Of a stretch of DNA of 64,000 bases, positions 12,675 through 22,879 are shown in pieces; within the stretch, counting starts at the first letter, position 1, and the number at the start of each line of letters is the position of its first letter. A program made the position numbers and the translations under genes. Below the pieces are notes generated by a model. It saw only the letters and a program-made list of their open reading frames with translations. It made no database searches and was not told the origin of the DNA. Source of the DNA: Aspidiotus rigidus (taxonomy: Eukaryota; Arthropoda; Insecta; Hemiptera; Diaspididae); contig JAVHKY010000008.1 of NCBI GenBank assembly GCA_035079385.1, forward strand, positions 1,844,001 to 1,908,000, given 5' to 3'.

Positions 12675-13016
12675 AGTAAGGAACTATATAAGATAGGTAT
12701 GCGCAAGTGATAAGAAAGGGATCATCGCCATGTTGATAAAGTCGAAGGAGGAGCAGTTTATAAGATTTCAGGAAGGCCGTGTGAGAAAAATTCAACTGTC
12801 AAACATTGAATTTTGGTTAATTAGAAAGATTATATCGATGAAAACAAGAAATTAGGGAATTTCCTTCATTTTCCGTATAGTTTAAATTCTTGTATTCGAT
12901 GTTTGATGCTTAAAATTCTCTTAGGATACTACTCAGATTGCTCCTCCTTCGACTTTATCAGTGTGGTGACGATCCTATTCTTATCACTTGCGCATACCTA
13001 TCTTATATAGTTCTTT
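12675..13016. repeat. Nested inverted repeat inside the foldback element
   Basis: About 12,675-12,765 is mirrored by about 12,938-13,016. The sequence around ATAGGTATGCGCAAGTGATA appears in the first arm and its complement in the second. The spacer is about 170 bp. This makes a small hairpin near the middle of the larger palindrome. Confidence 0.8.
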
Positions 13017-13159
13017 AAGACAAGGGCTCTGCGTTTGATCAAAGCGGGAAAAAATGCGAAAACTTACGTTGTTTTCGGCAAAGAACGCAAAGTTGGCTTT
13101 CTGTTGTGTGCTTGCAATGAGAGATCAACTGACGCCCTACCAATGAGCGAAGCGGGCCA

Positions 13160-14250
13160 AACTGCAAAAACTCCTTGATTCAGGCAATGGGAGGGTACCG
13201 CGAATTCGGTTTTGCTCGTGATGAGCGATCAGCTACAGCTCACCGCGAGCTCATGACGAAAGACCAGCTTCACAGTATCGTTCCTTCCTACGCGGGAATC
13301 TACGAGAATTGTCTCGCATCCGACTGTCTCTATCGTTCTCTCACCGTGAGCTATAATGAAGAAAGACGAGCTTCACAGTATCATTCCTTTCCTCGCGCGA
13401 ACCTATGAGAATTTTCTCGCATCCGCCTGTCTCTATCAAACACGGGGCCTCCATCGTTCTCTTACCGCGAGCTCATGACGAAGGACGAGCTTCAAAGTAT
13501 CGTTCCTTCCTCGCGCGAAAGTACGAGAATTTTCTCGGATCCTGTGCCTTATCGAACGTAGGGCCTTGATCGTTCTCTCACGGCAAGCTTAACGAACAAC
13601 GGCTCGGGATATTCTTCCCAGCCTTGGCTGTGGAAACGAGAATTTTCTTGAATTCACCTGCCTAGATAAAACGGGGCTGTTACAGTTCTCTCCTGGCGAG
13701 GTCACACTGGAACGCGATCTTCGCGGTATGTTTTTCACCATTGCCTGAAACAACGAGAATTTTCACGTACTCACCCAATTAGATCAAACACAGGGCTCCA
13801 ACTGGTCTCTCACCGCGAGCTCATGGCAGACAACAATCTTCCTAGTACCCTTCCCTACTTCGCGGGTCTCCACGGGAAATTTTTCGGATTTATCCGCCCT
13901 TATTCAACAGGGGGTCCTACCCGATCTCTCACCGCAAGCTCATAAGAGAAGACAATCTTAAGGACATCATTCCCTTCAGCGGATGAAGCCCCGAGCAATT
14001 CCGGGCACTCGTCTGCCTCAATCAAATACTGAACTGAAGCTGATATCTCATCACGAGCAAGACCAAATTCGCGGTATCATACCTCCCATTGCCTGAATCT
14101 AGGAGTTTTGGCACTGCTTCAAATATAAGTGGGACTTTCATCGCGGGCACGCAACAGAAGACCAACTTTGCGGTAACATACCTTCCTTTGCCTGAAACAA
14201 CGAGAGTTTTTTCCTACCCGCGATCAATATTTTGTTCTCGCGAAGTTCGA
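13160..14250. repeat. Central tandem repeats of about 115 bp, GC-richer than surroundings
   Basis: A unit marked by CTCTCACCGCGAGCTCATGA recurs near 13,239, 13,338, 13,459, 13,573, 13,687, 13,811, 13,925, 14,047 and 14,133, so nine diverged units with spacing of roughly 90-125 bp. The second half of each unit has TACGAGAATTTTCTCG-like palindromes. The small ORF at 13,175-13,408 is a shadow of the repeat. No RNA or protein product is recognised. Confidence 0.8.
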
Positions 14251-14329
14251 TTTCTATGAGAACCAAATGAAATTGAAAAGACTAAGCGATTTTCCAAGTT
14301 GGTAAAAATGTCACCGTTTTTGGGCACTT

Positions 14330-14900
14330 GCACACATTTTGTTGCTACGAAAAATTATTCAACAGTTTTTTTTTTTAGAACTAAGCACACAATTTTACCC
14401 TAGAATCAAGAAAAACTTTGAAGATTGGGCAATTTTTTTTCGTTTTCGAGAAATATTGACTCTTTTTGGTCCCATTAACCCATTTTGGTATTTCGCAAGA
14501 TTTCTTAACAATTTTATTCAGATTCAGCGCTAAATTTTATCTAAGAATCGAGAAACACATCGAAGATTAGGCGATTTTATCATTTTGGGGAAATTTTGAC
14601 CCTTTCTGGGCCCATAAACCTATTTTGGTGCTTCGCAGGATTTTTAAACAATTTTATTCAGACTCAGCGCTAAATTTCATCTTAAAGTCGAGAAAAACAT
14701 CGAAGATTAGGCGATTTTATCATTTTGGGGAAATTTTGACCCTTTTTGGGCCCATAAACCTATTTTGGTGCTTCGCAGAATTTTTTAGCAATTTTATTCA
14801 GATTCAGTGCAAAATTTTACTCTAGGATCGGGGAACACTCTGGAGACTACCCGATTTTTTCAATAGAAAAATTGTTTTTCCATAATTCACAACTTTGGGA
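14330..14900. repeat. Right-arm tandem repeats, inverted copy of the left-arm unit
   Basis: The phrase TTGACCCTTTTTGGGCCCAT and variants recurs at 14,456, 14,596 and 14,736, a 140-bp period. It reads as the reverse complement of the left-arm unit. The short ORFs here (14,339-14,533 and 14,625-14,825) are repeat shadows. Confidence 0.85.
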
Positions 14901-15108
14901 ACCCCTGCTGTGAAATTACAGCACATTTTGGTGCATAACTCGGCTCAGAAAAGTCGTAGAAACTTCGGATGTGGCTCAAATTAAAGATAAAATTGAGATA
15001 CAAAATTCGTACATTCAAACTATACGTCTAACGTTTCGCGTTTTCGCGCTACGACAGATTTAGCCGAAACTCCCATTAACTGGTATAACATCTTTCTGGT
15101 CCACCCTG

Positions 15109-17098
15109 TACATGATGGTCAAAATTTTGACACGTAACCTGTTCTATGGGTTTTTTTTTGAGAAATTTGCCGTGCGCGTCCGGCGAAAAACTTGGAAAAA
15201 TTTTGCTCCTACCGTAAGTAGCTCGAGATTCAAAATTTTTTCAACTCTCCCTCCTATTACCTACATATAGGTCAAGAGGCCGGGCGGGGATATGAATTTG
15301 CAAAAATTAGGCACAAATTTTTTAGGCTATTTTTTCGGGGTTGGCGACGAAGCGGCTGGTCCTGAAAAAGTGGGGTACAAATCGGTCTATATTCCAGTGA
15401 AAATTTAAATTTGGAGGGAAGGATCCGGTTGCCGACCTTAATTTCAAAACGTGGTCAAGATATCATCCGTTACTCGAACATAAAAAAGAAGGATGAGTAA
15501 TTGAACGTTTACACTACACATTAGAGCTCGTTCGCTCGTTCAAATCGTCTCTTTTCCTCGACAATTCATATTGGCACTGGTGTAGAATAAGTTTTCGTAT
15601 ATGATAAGTATACCCTCATAAATCTCGTAGAGACTGCAACTTAATACCTGACGAGATAGAGAAACGATGAACGCGCCCCAGCTCGTTTATTTCCATATTT
15701 ATGCGATACGCGGCCACAGTTGGAAAAGAAGAAAACCAACCTGAATTCAATTAGTTTTGGCGAACGAATCAAAATAATTAAACGATTTTCGGATAGTTTC
15801 GAGAATTTCATTACACCACCTTAACAGCTTAAACGTGTACACTGCGTGTCTATCGCAAACAGCAGAGAAAAACCGCATTGACAAGTGAATGTACGCGGTA
15901 ATGTGCGGTATTGTTGTCGCAAGTTTAAATCGAAAACCTCGTCTTTATTAAAACTTTCTAAAATTTTCTATCGGTATCGTATCAAAGTTGTTTGCATTTT
16001 CATAAGTTTTTCGTATGACGTACCGATAAGAAAACCTAAAAAAAATAATGAAAGTTCGAAGATGTCGAACGTTATACACGACGCGACGCCAATTTCATTT
16101 TGTACAATATACACCGCCTAAGGGTCCGACATGCTTCACGTACAAGTTTTAGAATACTATCTCTACATCTCGCTTTGAATTTTGATTAAAATATAATCAT
16201 TCTAACACTGGCAAGAAGGGGAAAAAAAGTTAGGTAAATGCCCTGGGTGCATACACCCGAAGGAGGCGTTCAGGGTGACGAATGGCCGCGTGCACCCTAC
16301 CCCAGCACATGTTTGTTGTTAACTTTGAATCGACTTCAACGAAGAACGTGAGAAGGATTCACAAGTTACGACGCGACCTTTTCTCGATTGAGATTATGAT
16401 AGAAGTTATTATTTTAATTTGTAACGAAAAATTTTGGTCGACTATTGAAGCGGACCAACATTATTTGGATGAAACAATTTCCGTTGCGATCCGTACAACT
16501 CTCGTCGTAATCCTTTACTCTAATTTCTCTTAGGCCGCGAAGCGCAGCGAGGCTGTGTAAACAACATCATTTTGACAATTACAATGAGATTACGAGGTAA
16601 ATATAATACTTATATTCGCCCTCCTCTCAAAAAAATTTCCCTCTTCTCTTCAATTTTCAAGAAATAATTAGGAGCTATAATTCATACAGCAGGATCAATA
16701 TTGACACACAAAGAGAGTCGAACGGGCTGAGACACGTTAATGTCAACTTTGCAAGACAAGTCTTCATACTCGTATACCTTAACGCAAATTTGAGCAGATA
16801 GCGCGATTCATTCCCACCTTCATGCAGATATTGTTGGACCATGACCTTTTTGTAGAGGTCTTACGCACATTCTCACTATGATAGACAGGAGGCAAATTTG
16901 AATTCTGTTTAATGATATCGACTTGTTTTCGACTCCATATCGACCTGTTTGCTTCCGCAACTTCACTACTCGCATATAAGTTACGTATGTACACGGTTAC
17001 TCAAGGAAGTATTAACGTGCTATATTTTTGAGAAGCGAGCTGCTGATCAACGGTCGAGCTAGAAACTCGACCTTATATCGATGTTGATGTAAAGTGAA
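15109..17098. other. Unassigned DNA with a dispersed-module fragment
   Basis: From 15,120 to 15,290 is a piece of the dispersed module (AACCTGTTCTATGGG, GAAATTTGCCGTGCG, GTAGCTCGAG). The rest, to the TSD of the full-length LINE, has no recognisable gene. An 83-codon ORF at 16,282-16,533 has no motif, and no splice context was identified. Confidence 0.4.
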
Positions 17099-17112
17099 CG
17101 AAAACTCATATA
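17099..17112 (-). repeat. Target-site duplication, 3' side of the full-length LINE
   Basis: CGAAAACTCATATA, identical over 14 bp to 21,376-21,389. It directly follows the element's TTATTA tail when read on the minus strand. Confidence 0.9.
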
Positions 17113-17174
17113 ATAATAATAACAGCCTTTATTTCTTGTATCTTTTTTAACAATCATAATAGTGATATATTTTG

Positions 17175-20100
17175 TTAAATGGCCCACTCATGGGCATAGG
17201 CCTCTCCGATCTTCCGCCACTTCTCCCTGCTCTGAGCTTGACTCTGCCATGAGGTACCGACTCTATTTACTATTTCGTCTCTCCATCGCGTTGGTGGTCT
17301 CCCTCTACCTCTTTTATACTCGTATGGGGTCCAATTTGAGAGTTTATAATTCCATTTTTCTGGGTCCCCTCTGGCCATATGGCCTGCATATTTGAATTTT
17401 TGTTTTTTCACAATATACCCTATGTCTTTACTGTTAGTTTTTTCCTTTAAAATTGTATTTTTGACCCTATCTTTTAGTCTGATACTCATTATTCTTCTTT
17501 CCATTGCTCTCTGTGTTACTTTCAACCCCTCTGTTTGTGTTTTGGTTAGGGACCATGTTTGAGCTCCATATTGAAGTACAGGGAGTGTACAGCTCTCAAG
17601 AATTTTAATTTTTGCTTCTGTCGGTAGTTTTTTATTTTTGTATACGTTTTTTAGTCCCCAAAAGTTCCTCCACGCTTTCCTTTTCCTTTCCCTTAGTTCC
17701 TTATCAAGTCTGTTTTCCATCGATACTGTTTGTCCAAGGTATACGTATTCGGTAACTTTTTCTAATTTCACCCCGTTTATAATTAATTCTGTTTCTTCTT
17801 CCGTATTGCTCATGTACTTAGTTTTGTTCATATTAATCTCTAAACCTGATTTTTCACTTTCCTTTCTCAATTCTTCCGCCATCTCTTCTATTTCCCTTTT
17901 GTTTGAGCTTATCAATACTATGTCGTCAGCAAATCTTAAGTTGTTCAAGTACTTCCCATCTACCCTTATTCCTTTTCCTTCCCAATCTAGTCTCCGAAAT
18001 ATTTCTTCCAACACTACATTGAAAAGATTTGAGGAAAGTGGGTCGCCCTGTTTCACTCCCCTCTTCACTTCAAATGTCTCTCCTTTCCTATCTGTTCTAA
18101 TGTAGGCTTTTGGGTTTCGATAAGAGTTTTGTATGATATTTATAATTTTGCTAGGAACTCCCTGCTTTCTCAGACCTATCCATATGTCTTGGTGTTCTAT
18201 AGAGTCGAAGGCCTTTGAGTAGTCGATGAAGAGTACGTGGATTTGGATTTGATATTCTCTAGCTTTTTCTAAGAGTTGATTTATAGCCTGGATGTGGTCG
18301 ATAGTCGAAAACCCCCTTCTAAACCCCGCTTGTTCATTTGGTTGGTTGAAGTCTAACGTGTTGTAAATTCTGTTTTTTATAATCATCATGAATATTTTAC
18401 ATAGGGTAACTGTTAGGCTTATCGGTCTATAATTTTCTATCATTTTTCTATCCCCTTTCTTGAATATTAGAGCTATTTCAACTTCTCTCCACTGTTCAGG
18501 TATCGTTTCTAATTCTATAATTTTATTAAAGACCTTTGTGATGGGCTTTATCAGTGCGGGACTAAGTGTCTTTATAGTATTGTTTTTTATTTTATCAGGG
18601 CCGGGAGCTTTATCTTTTTTCAATTTATTGATAATAGTCCTTACTTCTTCTTCCAAGATTGGGGGGATTAGCTCATTGTTTCCCTCCCTCTCTTCTTCCT
18701 CTTCTCTTTTCATTGTTTTGTCTATTTTGCTAGTGTATAGCTTCTTGTAGAATTCTGTTGCAATTGTTAACATCCCATGTCTGTTTTTTTCCTCCCTTCC
18801 AGTCTGATCTATCATGCTGGTCATATGTCTTCTTCCAGTACTCAGTTCTTTTCTCATTTTCCTTGTAGACCACGTTTCTTCGATGATTTCTTTTGTTCTC
18901 CACTCGTTGTAATTTTTTATATCTTTTCTAACTTCCTTCTTCACCAATTTTTGTAGCTCGCATAATTCTATTTTATCTCTACCTGTTTTTGTGCCCTTTC
19001 TCCTCAAGGTATTTTTCTTCTCTATCAATTTTCTTGTTTTCTGTGTTAATTTTTCATCTGTTGTTTCCTCTTTCACTATTCCGTATTTGCTCTCTGTGTC
19101 TACTATTGCTTTCACTAAATTGTCGTACTCAGTCTTTACATTATCTTGTGATATTTGTGTTTTTCTTAGCAGGTGTGTTAAGTATTCCATGGCTTCTGTT
19201 TGTTCATTCAATGGTATAGTTCTCATTGCCTTGATTCCGTTTTTTATATAATTCTTTATTCTTGCCCTTCTAGCTATTTTTAAGGTGCAACGAGTTATTC
19301 TATGGTCAGAGGGGTACTTAAATCGAGAGAGGGTGTTTATATTGTTTATTATTGAGAGATCGTTCGTCAGTAAATGATCTATTTTATTTTTTGTCTTGCC
19401 ATCTGGTGATATCCAGGTCCACACTTTATTCTCTCTCTTTTTAAAGTATGAGTCTGCAATCTTCATACCATTCTTTTCGGCTAGTTGGATTAGTTTTTCA
19501 CCACTTTTATTTCTTTGTCCTATTCCGTATCGACCTTGTACGCCTACAATTTCACCCTTCCCTATTTTACTATTCCAATCTCCCATAGCTAATGTATAGT
19601 ATTCCTTCTCATCCTGTATTGTTTGGTCTACTAAATTGTAAAATTCTTCGATTTCCTCAATATTTTTATCAGCTGTTGGTGCATAAACTTGTATTAGTGC
19701 TAAGGACGTAAGGTTATCAATTCTTACTTTTAATATTCCCACTCTTTCTGATATTCTCTTTATTTCTGTGATCTTGTTCCACAAATTTCCTCTCACGTAA
19801 AAACCTATACCTCTGTGTCCCTTAGTCTCCCCAAAGTAATAGAAGAAATTTCCGTTTTTCCTTTGAATCAGCCCTTCTCCCTTCCTTCTGATTTCTGAGA
19901 GACCTATAATATCCCATTTTATATTGCTGATAGCTTCTTCTAGTTCATAGAGTCGGTCCTCTCCCACTAAACCTCTGCAGTTATAGTGCAGTATTTCTAG
20001 GTTTTGTGCTTTCTCATTTGTATTGCCTATTTTCTCACTTTTATCTTCATAGTTTTTTGTATTTTTATCTACTTTTTTATTATATTTGAATTCTCTTACC

Positions 20101-20279
20101 TTTATTGTTTGGAGGGTTTCGTGTTCGGGGTTATCAAGACGTGTATTATTTTTAGTTCGATCATAATTTCTTTTGTTATTGGCAGACAGAGCGATAATTT
20201 CGGAGGTAGCAGTCCGCGTGCAGATCTTCCACGGTGACTGAGGCCGGCTTGGAAGATCGGAGTCCGATGAGCGAGCCAT
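17175..20279 (-). CDS. LINE ORF2: AP endonuclease plus reverse transcriptase
   Basis: A 1034-residue intact polyprotein that nicks target DNA and copies the element RNA by target-primed reverse transcription. After a lysine-rich leader, the APE-type endonuclease begins near residue 96 (ILHYNCRG). It carries the catalytic set: E in GLSEIRRKG, YAPT, D and N in MGDWNSKIG, KIDHLL and the SDH motif in YPSDHRI. The RT domain shows KKGDRKMIENYRPISL, motif A LFIDYSKAFDSI, motif B KRGVKQGDPLSSNLFN and motif C FADD at about residue 783. YLGQTV follows, and then a C-terminal region with RRIMSIRLKDR and GRGRPPTRWRDE. There is no RNase H. ATG at 20,279 is the first in the frame after the ORF1 stop. All key residues are present and no stop or frameshift is seen. 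Confidence 0.95.
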   Translation of the reverse strand: MARSSDSDLPSRPQSPWKICTRTATSEIIALSANNKRNYDRTKNNTRLDNPEHETLQTIKVREFKYNKKVDKNTKNYEDKSEKIGNTNEKAQNLEILHYNCRGLVGEDRLYELEEAISNIKWDIIGLSEIRRKGEGLIQRKNGNFFYYFGETKGHRGIGFYVRGNLWNKITEIKRISERVGILKVRIDNLTSLALIQVYAPTADKNIEEIEEFYNLVDQTIQDEKEYYTLAMGDWNSKIGKGEIVGVQGRYGIGQRNKSGEKLIQLAEKNGMKIADSYFKKRENKVWTWISPDGKTKNKIDHLLTNDLSIINNINTLSRFKYPSDHRITRCTLKIARRARIKNYIKNGIKAMRTIPLNEQTEAMEYLTHLLRKTQISQDNVKTEYDNLVKAIVDTESKYGIVKEETTDEKLTQKTRKLIEKKNTLRRKGTKTGRDKIELCELQKLVKKEVRKDIKNYNEWRTKEIIEETWSTRKMRKELSTGRRHMTSMIDQTGREEKNRHGMLTIATEFYKKLYTSKIDKTMKREEEEEREGNNELIPPILEEEVRTIINKLKKDKAPGPDKIKNNTIKTLSPALIKPITKVFNKIIELETIPEQWREVEIALIFKKGDRKMIENYRPISLTVTLCKIFMMIIKNRIYNTLDFNQPNEQAGFRRGFSTIDHIQAINQLLEKAREYQIQIHVLFIDYSKAFDSIEHQDIWIGLRKQGVPSKIINIIQNSYRNPKAYIRTDRKGETFEVKRGVKQGDPLSSNLFNVVLEEIFRRLDWEGKGIRVDGKYLNNLRFADDIVLISSNKREIEEMAEELRKESEKSGLEINMNKTKYMSNTEEETELIINGVKLEKVTEYVYLGQTVSMENRLDKELRERKRKAWRNFWGLKNVYKNKKLPTEAKIKILESCTLPVLQYGAQTWSLTKTQTEGLKVTQRAMERRIMSIRLKDRVKNTILKEKTNSKDIGYIVKKQKFKYAGHMARGDPEKWNYKLSNWTPYEYKRGRGRPPTRWRDEIVNRVGTSWQSQAQSREKWRKIGEAYAHEWAI

Positions 20280-20294
20280 TCGTGTTACACTAGA

Positions 20295-21233
20295 CTATCC
20301 TCTTCTCCCATGACTCTCATTGGAGTCATATTTTCCCCTCGTGAATCGATCCAGTGTCAGCTGAGATCCGTTTTTGCTTTGGCTTCGTAGTATGCGATCG
20401 TCTTTGGTCTTCTTGGGGTTTTGTATTTCTCTCTTGCCTTTTAGTGATGGGTTGGGTTGGTTCGATTTGTCACCTGCTTCCAAATTCGATGCTGATTCTT
20501 CTTCGTTTTCGAGATTGAAGCTCCGATTGGCGTTTCGCGCGAATTTTTCAATCATGTACTCGAGATGTCCAATACTCATTACTCTGATTGCTTTGCCTTC
20601 CGCCGTTTTCTTGATGAATATTTTTCCGTCACGTTCCCATACGAATTCAATCATCCCTTGCTTCTTGTAATTTTTCGCATTCATGAGGATGTCTCGCGTG
20701 TATTTTGTTAAATGGCTACTGCAGTAAATTCGACTCTCGGCTTCACTTCTCATTCCAATGTCCTTAATGTTGAGCTGCTTTACCACCGACGCCTTTATAA
20801 TTCTACCTTTCGTTTGTGCGTGTAAGAATTTTATTATGATGTCCGGCGTATCGTTTCTTGCGGGTAGACGGTGGAGAGCAGCTATATCGTAGGGTTCTAC
20901 ATTCACCTCTAGTTTCTCAAGTAAGGTAGAAATTATTTCTTTTAGGTTTTCATCTTTATACATTGGGATGCCGCTCACGATGAGATTATTCTTTCGATCA
21001 TACTGCTCTCCCGTTTCTACTTTGAATCTCAGATCTTGAATTTCATCTTCCAATTCATTAATCTTCTTCTCTGTGTCTTCGTTCTTTTCTTCTAGGGTAG
21101 TTACTCTTTCAGTTAGCGGGTCAATCATGTTTCGAGTTTCAGTGACGATGGATTTTATGTCCATAATCTCCTTCATGAGATTTGCAAGCTGTTTCTCCAT
21201 AACTGTTCTTCGATTATTCGGTAGATTTTTCAC
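20295..21233 (-). CDS. LINE ORF1: coiled-coil RNA-binding-type protein
   Basis: A 312-residue protein. Residues from about 15 to 80 are a heptad-rich coiled coil (MIDPLTERVTTLEEKNEDTE and following), suitable for oligomerisation. The middle part (NNLIVSGIPMYKDENLKEII, ALHRLPARNDTPDIIIKF) has the look of an L1-ORF1-like RNA-binding domain. The tail is polar and lysine/serine-rich. Such proteins coat element RNA and may chaperone strand annealing. The frame ends in TAG at 20,297-20,295, and ORF2 begins 15 bp later in the same frame. The assignment rests on architecture and on the position before ORF2. No close family name is given. Confidence 0.85.
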   Translation of the reverse strand: MKNLPNNRRTVMEKQLANLMKEIMDIKSIVTETRNMIDPLTERVTTLEEKNEDTEKKINELEDEIQDLRFKVETGEQYDRKNNLIVSGIPMYKDENLKEIISTLLEKLEVNVEPYDIAALHRLPARNDTPDIIIKFLHAQTKGRIIKASVVKQLNIKDIGMRSEAESRIYCSSHLTKYTRDILMNAKNYKKQGMIEFVWERDGKIFIKKTAEGKAIRVMSIGHLEYMIEKFARNANRSFNLENEEESASNLEAGDKSNQPNPSLKGKREIQNPKKTKDDRILRSQSKNGSQLTLDRFTRGKYDSNESHGRRG

Positions 21234-21375
21234 GTTGAGACTGGCTATACGCGTAGTCTTTACACTTGTAGGCTCTCACTATTATGTATACACGAGTAGT
21301 TCGTTATCGCACAAGGCACAATATTATGAACGCACTAGAACACGTTACAACGCATTGGCATGCTTATCGGTACTC
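21234..21375 (-). promoter_or_regulatory. 5' UTR and presumed internal promoter of the LINE
   Basis: The 142 bp between the upstream TSD (21,376-21,389) and the ORF1 start. LINEs of this type normally carry their own promoter here. No specific promoter motif was identified, so the role is inferred from position only. Confidence 0.5.
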
Positions 21376-21389
21376 CGAAAACTCATATA
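21376..21389 (-). repeat. Target-site duplication, 5' side of the full-length LINE
   Basis: CGAAAACTCATATA, a perfect match to 17,099-17,112. It sets the 5' end of the element at 21,375 and shows it is not 5' truncated. Confidence 0.9.
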
Positions 21390-22790
21390 CCTACTTTAAA
21401 TCGACTACATTTTGACGTCATTAGAATGAGGTAGGCATAACATTAACCGTTCAAAATTGACTTCATTTGGACCTCATTTCGGGACGAGCGAAATTCTATA
21501 ATTCGTTCTCGACATCCATATATGGTATGGACAAGAATCATTTACTCCACATCGACTTCTTGTCGACGTCAAATCGAAGTTCATTAAATTCTGTTCACTC
21601 GTGGTCGACTTGATTTCTACGTCGATTGTAGGACTCAGGTGAAAACGGATGGGATGATTCGATTTTAAGTCGAATTGCAGTCGTTTGTGGTCGAATTCCG
21701 GTCAATATACCCCGGAATTATATCGACGGAAAATCGACGTCGAATTTGTGTCAACTACTTATTGAAATAATGGGTCGACATGACGTCGCGTATGATCGAT
21801 ATCGATTTGCAGTCGACATGGTTCGACAAATGGGTTACGCCTGATGGGTGAGTTTCTTACAAGGCGCCAAAGAGACGCTCCAACTGATGCGGATCACACA
21901 AATCGACATGAAGGGCCACCAGTACATATCCCAGCAGCTCTGGAAAGTTGCTCCCTATGGTTTTTACCGACTTTTCTATTTAGAAAAGTGAAGTATTACA
22001 ATCGTAGCAAGGTGAACAGGGGGCGGGGGCAATGAACTTTCTCGACGTTTTAGAGGTACTAGATCACAACTAGCATAAACTTGATACTCTATATTTTTTG
22101 TTCAAAAGTTTGTACTCTAAAACTCCATCCAAGTTCAATACGGTCTGTAAAAGTACATAAAATAATGATTTTTCCAAAATTTGCGCTCTTTATCCGCGCA
22201 TAGAGTCCGAACGGATAGATCTAGGGCTAGCATATGAATATATCATTTTGTAGGGAATTTTACGCTCTACAACTTTTATTTGAAACTTTTGCCTGTTAAG
22301 TTGAAACGCAGCAAAATATTTGCAAAAAACTGATTTTGGGGGTACAGAACCCCCACGGAAAGGAGGTCAGCACCTCCCCTCAATGGTGGCAACATATACT
22401 CCACCTAAAGATGATATGTACCAAGTTTCATGCTTTGATCCAGAAATGCATGGTCGTGGCTCTTAACTTCCTGACTAAATTGACCTTTGCCCTTTTTGCT
22501 TCCGGTCGGCTTTTTACTATCCCAGTAGAGTGAAAAGTTTATTTATCCCCATGGCCGAGAAGACTAGTCTATACAGCGTAGTCTGCAATGATTGCCCTTA
22601 ATTATAGGGATGACTGCCGTCAACTCCAAATTAAAGTGGCGGAGAATGGGTGAGAGGTAACTTGGTGGTGAGTCGTTCATTATTTAATTTAAAGTGGGTC
22701 TGAAGCCCTGCTTCAAAGGGAGCATTCATATTTTAAATGAAATTATTACGACTGGAATAACGAAGACATCACCGGTTTAAACAGGTATAT
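21390..22790. other. Unassigned DNA with GTCGA-rich and other low-level repeats
   Basis: From 21,400 to 21,850 the sequence is unusually rich in GTCGA/TCGAC phrases (for example TTTAAGTCGAATTGCAGTCG near 21,664). Similar phrases occur at 44,938-45,070, suggesting a dispersed repeat. From 22,040 to 22,560 are phrases such as AGGGAATTTTACGCTCTACA that look repeat-derived but cannot be assigned. No coding feature is supported. Confidence 0.35.
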
Positions 22791-22879
22791 TCCGGACGAG
22801 GGTTTGATTGAATTCGTCGATAAGAATGATTCACATTTCTTTCACTGACTCGCTGCTTCAATCACGACTTTCGTTTGAG

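Larger units (their letters stand above)
11549..15108. mobile_element. 3.56-kb foldback-type DNA element with CAGGGTGG ends
   Basis: The two ends are inverted copies. CAGGGTGGACCAG at 11,549 is mirrored by CTGGTCCACCCTG ending at 15,108, each flanked outside by TA (11,547-11,548 and 15,109-15,110), as expected of elements that insert at TA. The inverted similarity continues inward for roughly 200 bp (TATCTCAATTTTATCTTTAA at the left, its complement at the right) and then, more loosely, through tandem repeats present in both arms in opposite orientation. No transposase frame was found, so the element looks non-autonomous. Layout inward: terminal arm, 140-bp repeats, nested inverted repeat, central 115-bp repeats, 140-bp repeats, terminal arm. 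Confidence 0.85.
17113..21375 (-). mobile_element. Full-length two-ORF LINE, apparently intact
   Basis: A complete non-LTR retrotransposon on the minus strand, bounded by perfect 14-bp direct repeats CGAAAACTCATATA at 17,099-17,112 and 21,376-21,389. In element sense it has a 142-bp 5' UTR, ORF1 (312 codons), 15 bp, ORF2 (1034 codons), and a 3' UTR of about 50 bp ending in a short TTATTA microsatellite tail instead of poly(A). The tail and the ORF2 C-terminus (GRGRPPTRWRDE) point to the RTE-like side of the APE-type LINEs. The clade is not certain, since classical RTE elements lack so large an ORF1. Open frames plus an undecayed TSD imply recent insertion. It is the best candidate in the window for a still-active element. 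Confidence 0.92.

Noticed and set aside
17638..19599. Plus-strand ORFs across the full-length LINE (for example 17,638-18,105 and 18,460-18,750)
   Set aside because: Antisense shadows of the intact ORF2, made of S/F/L-rich sequence.
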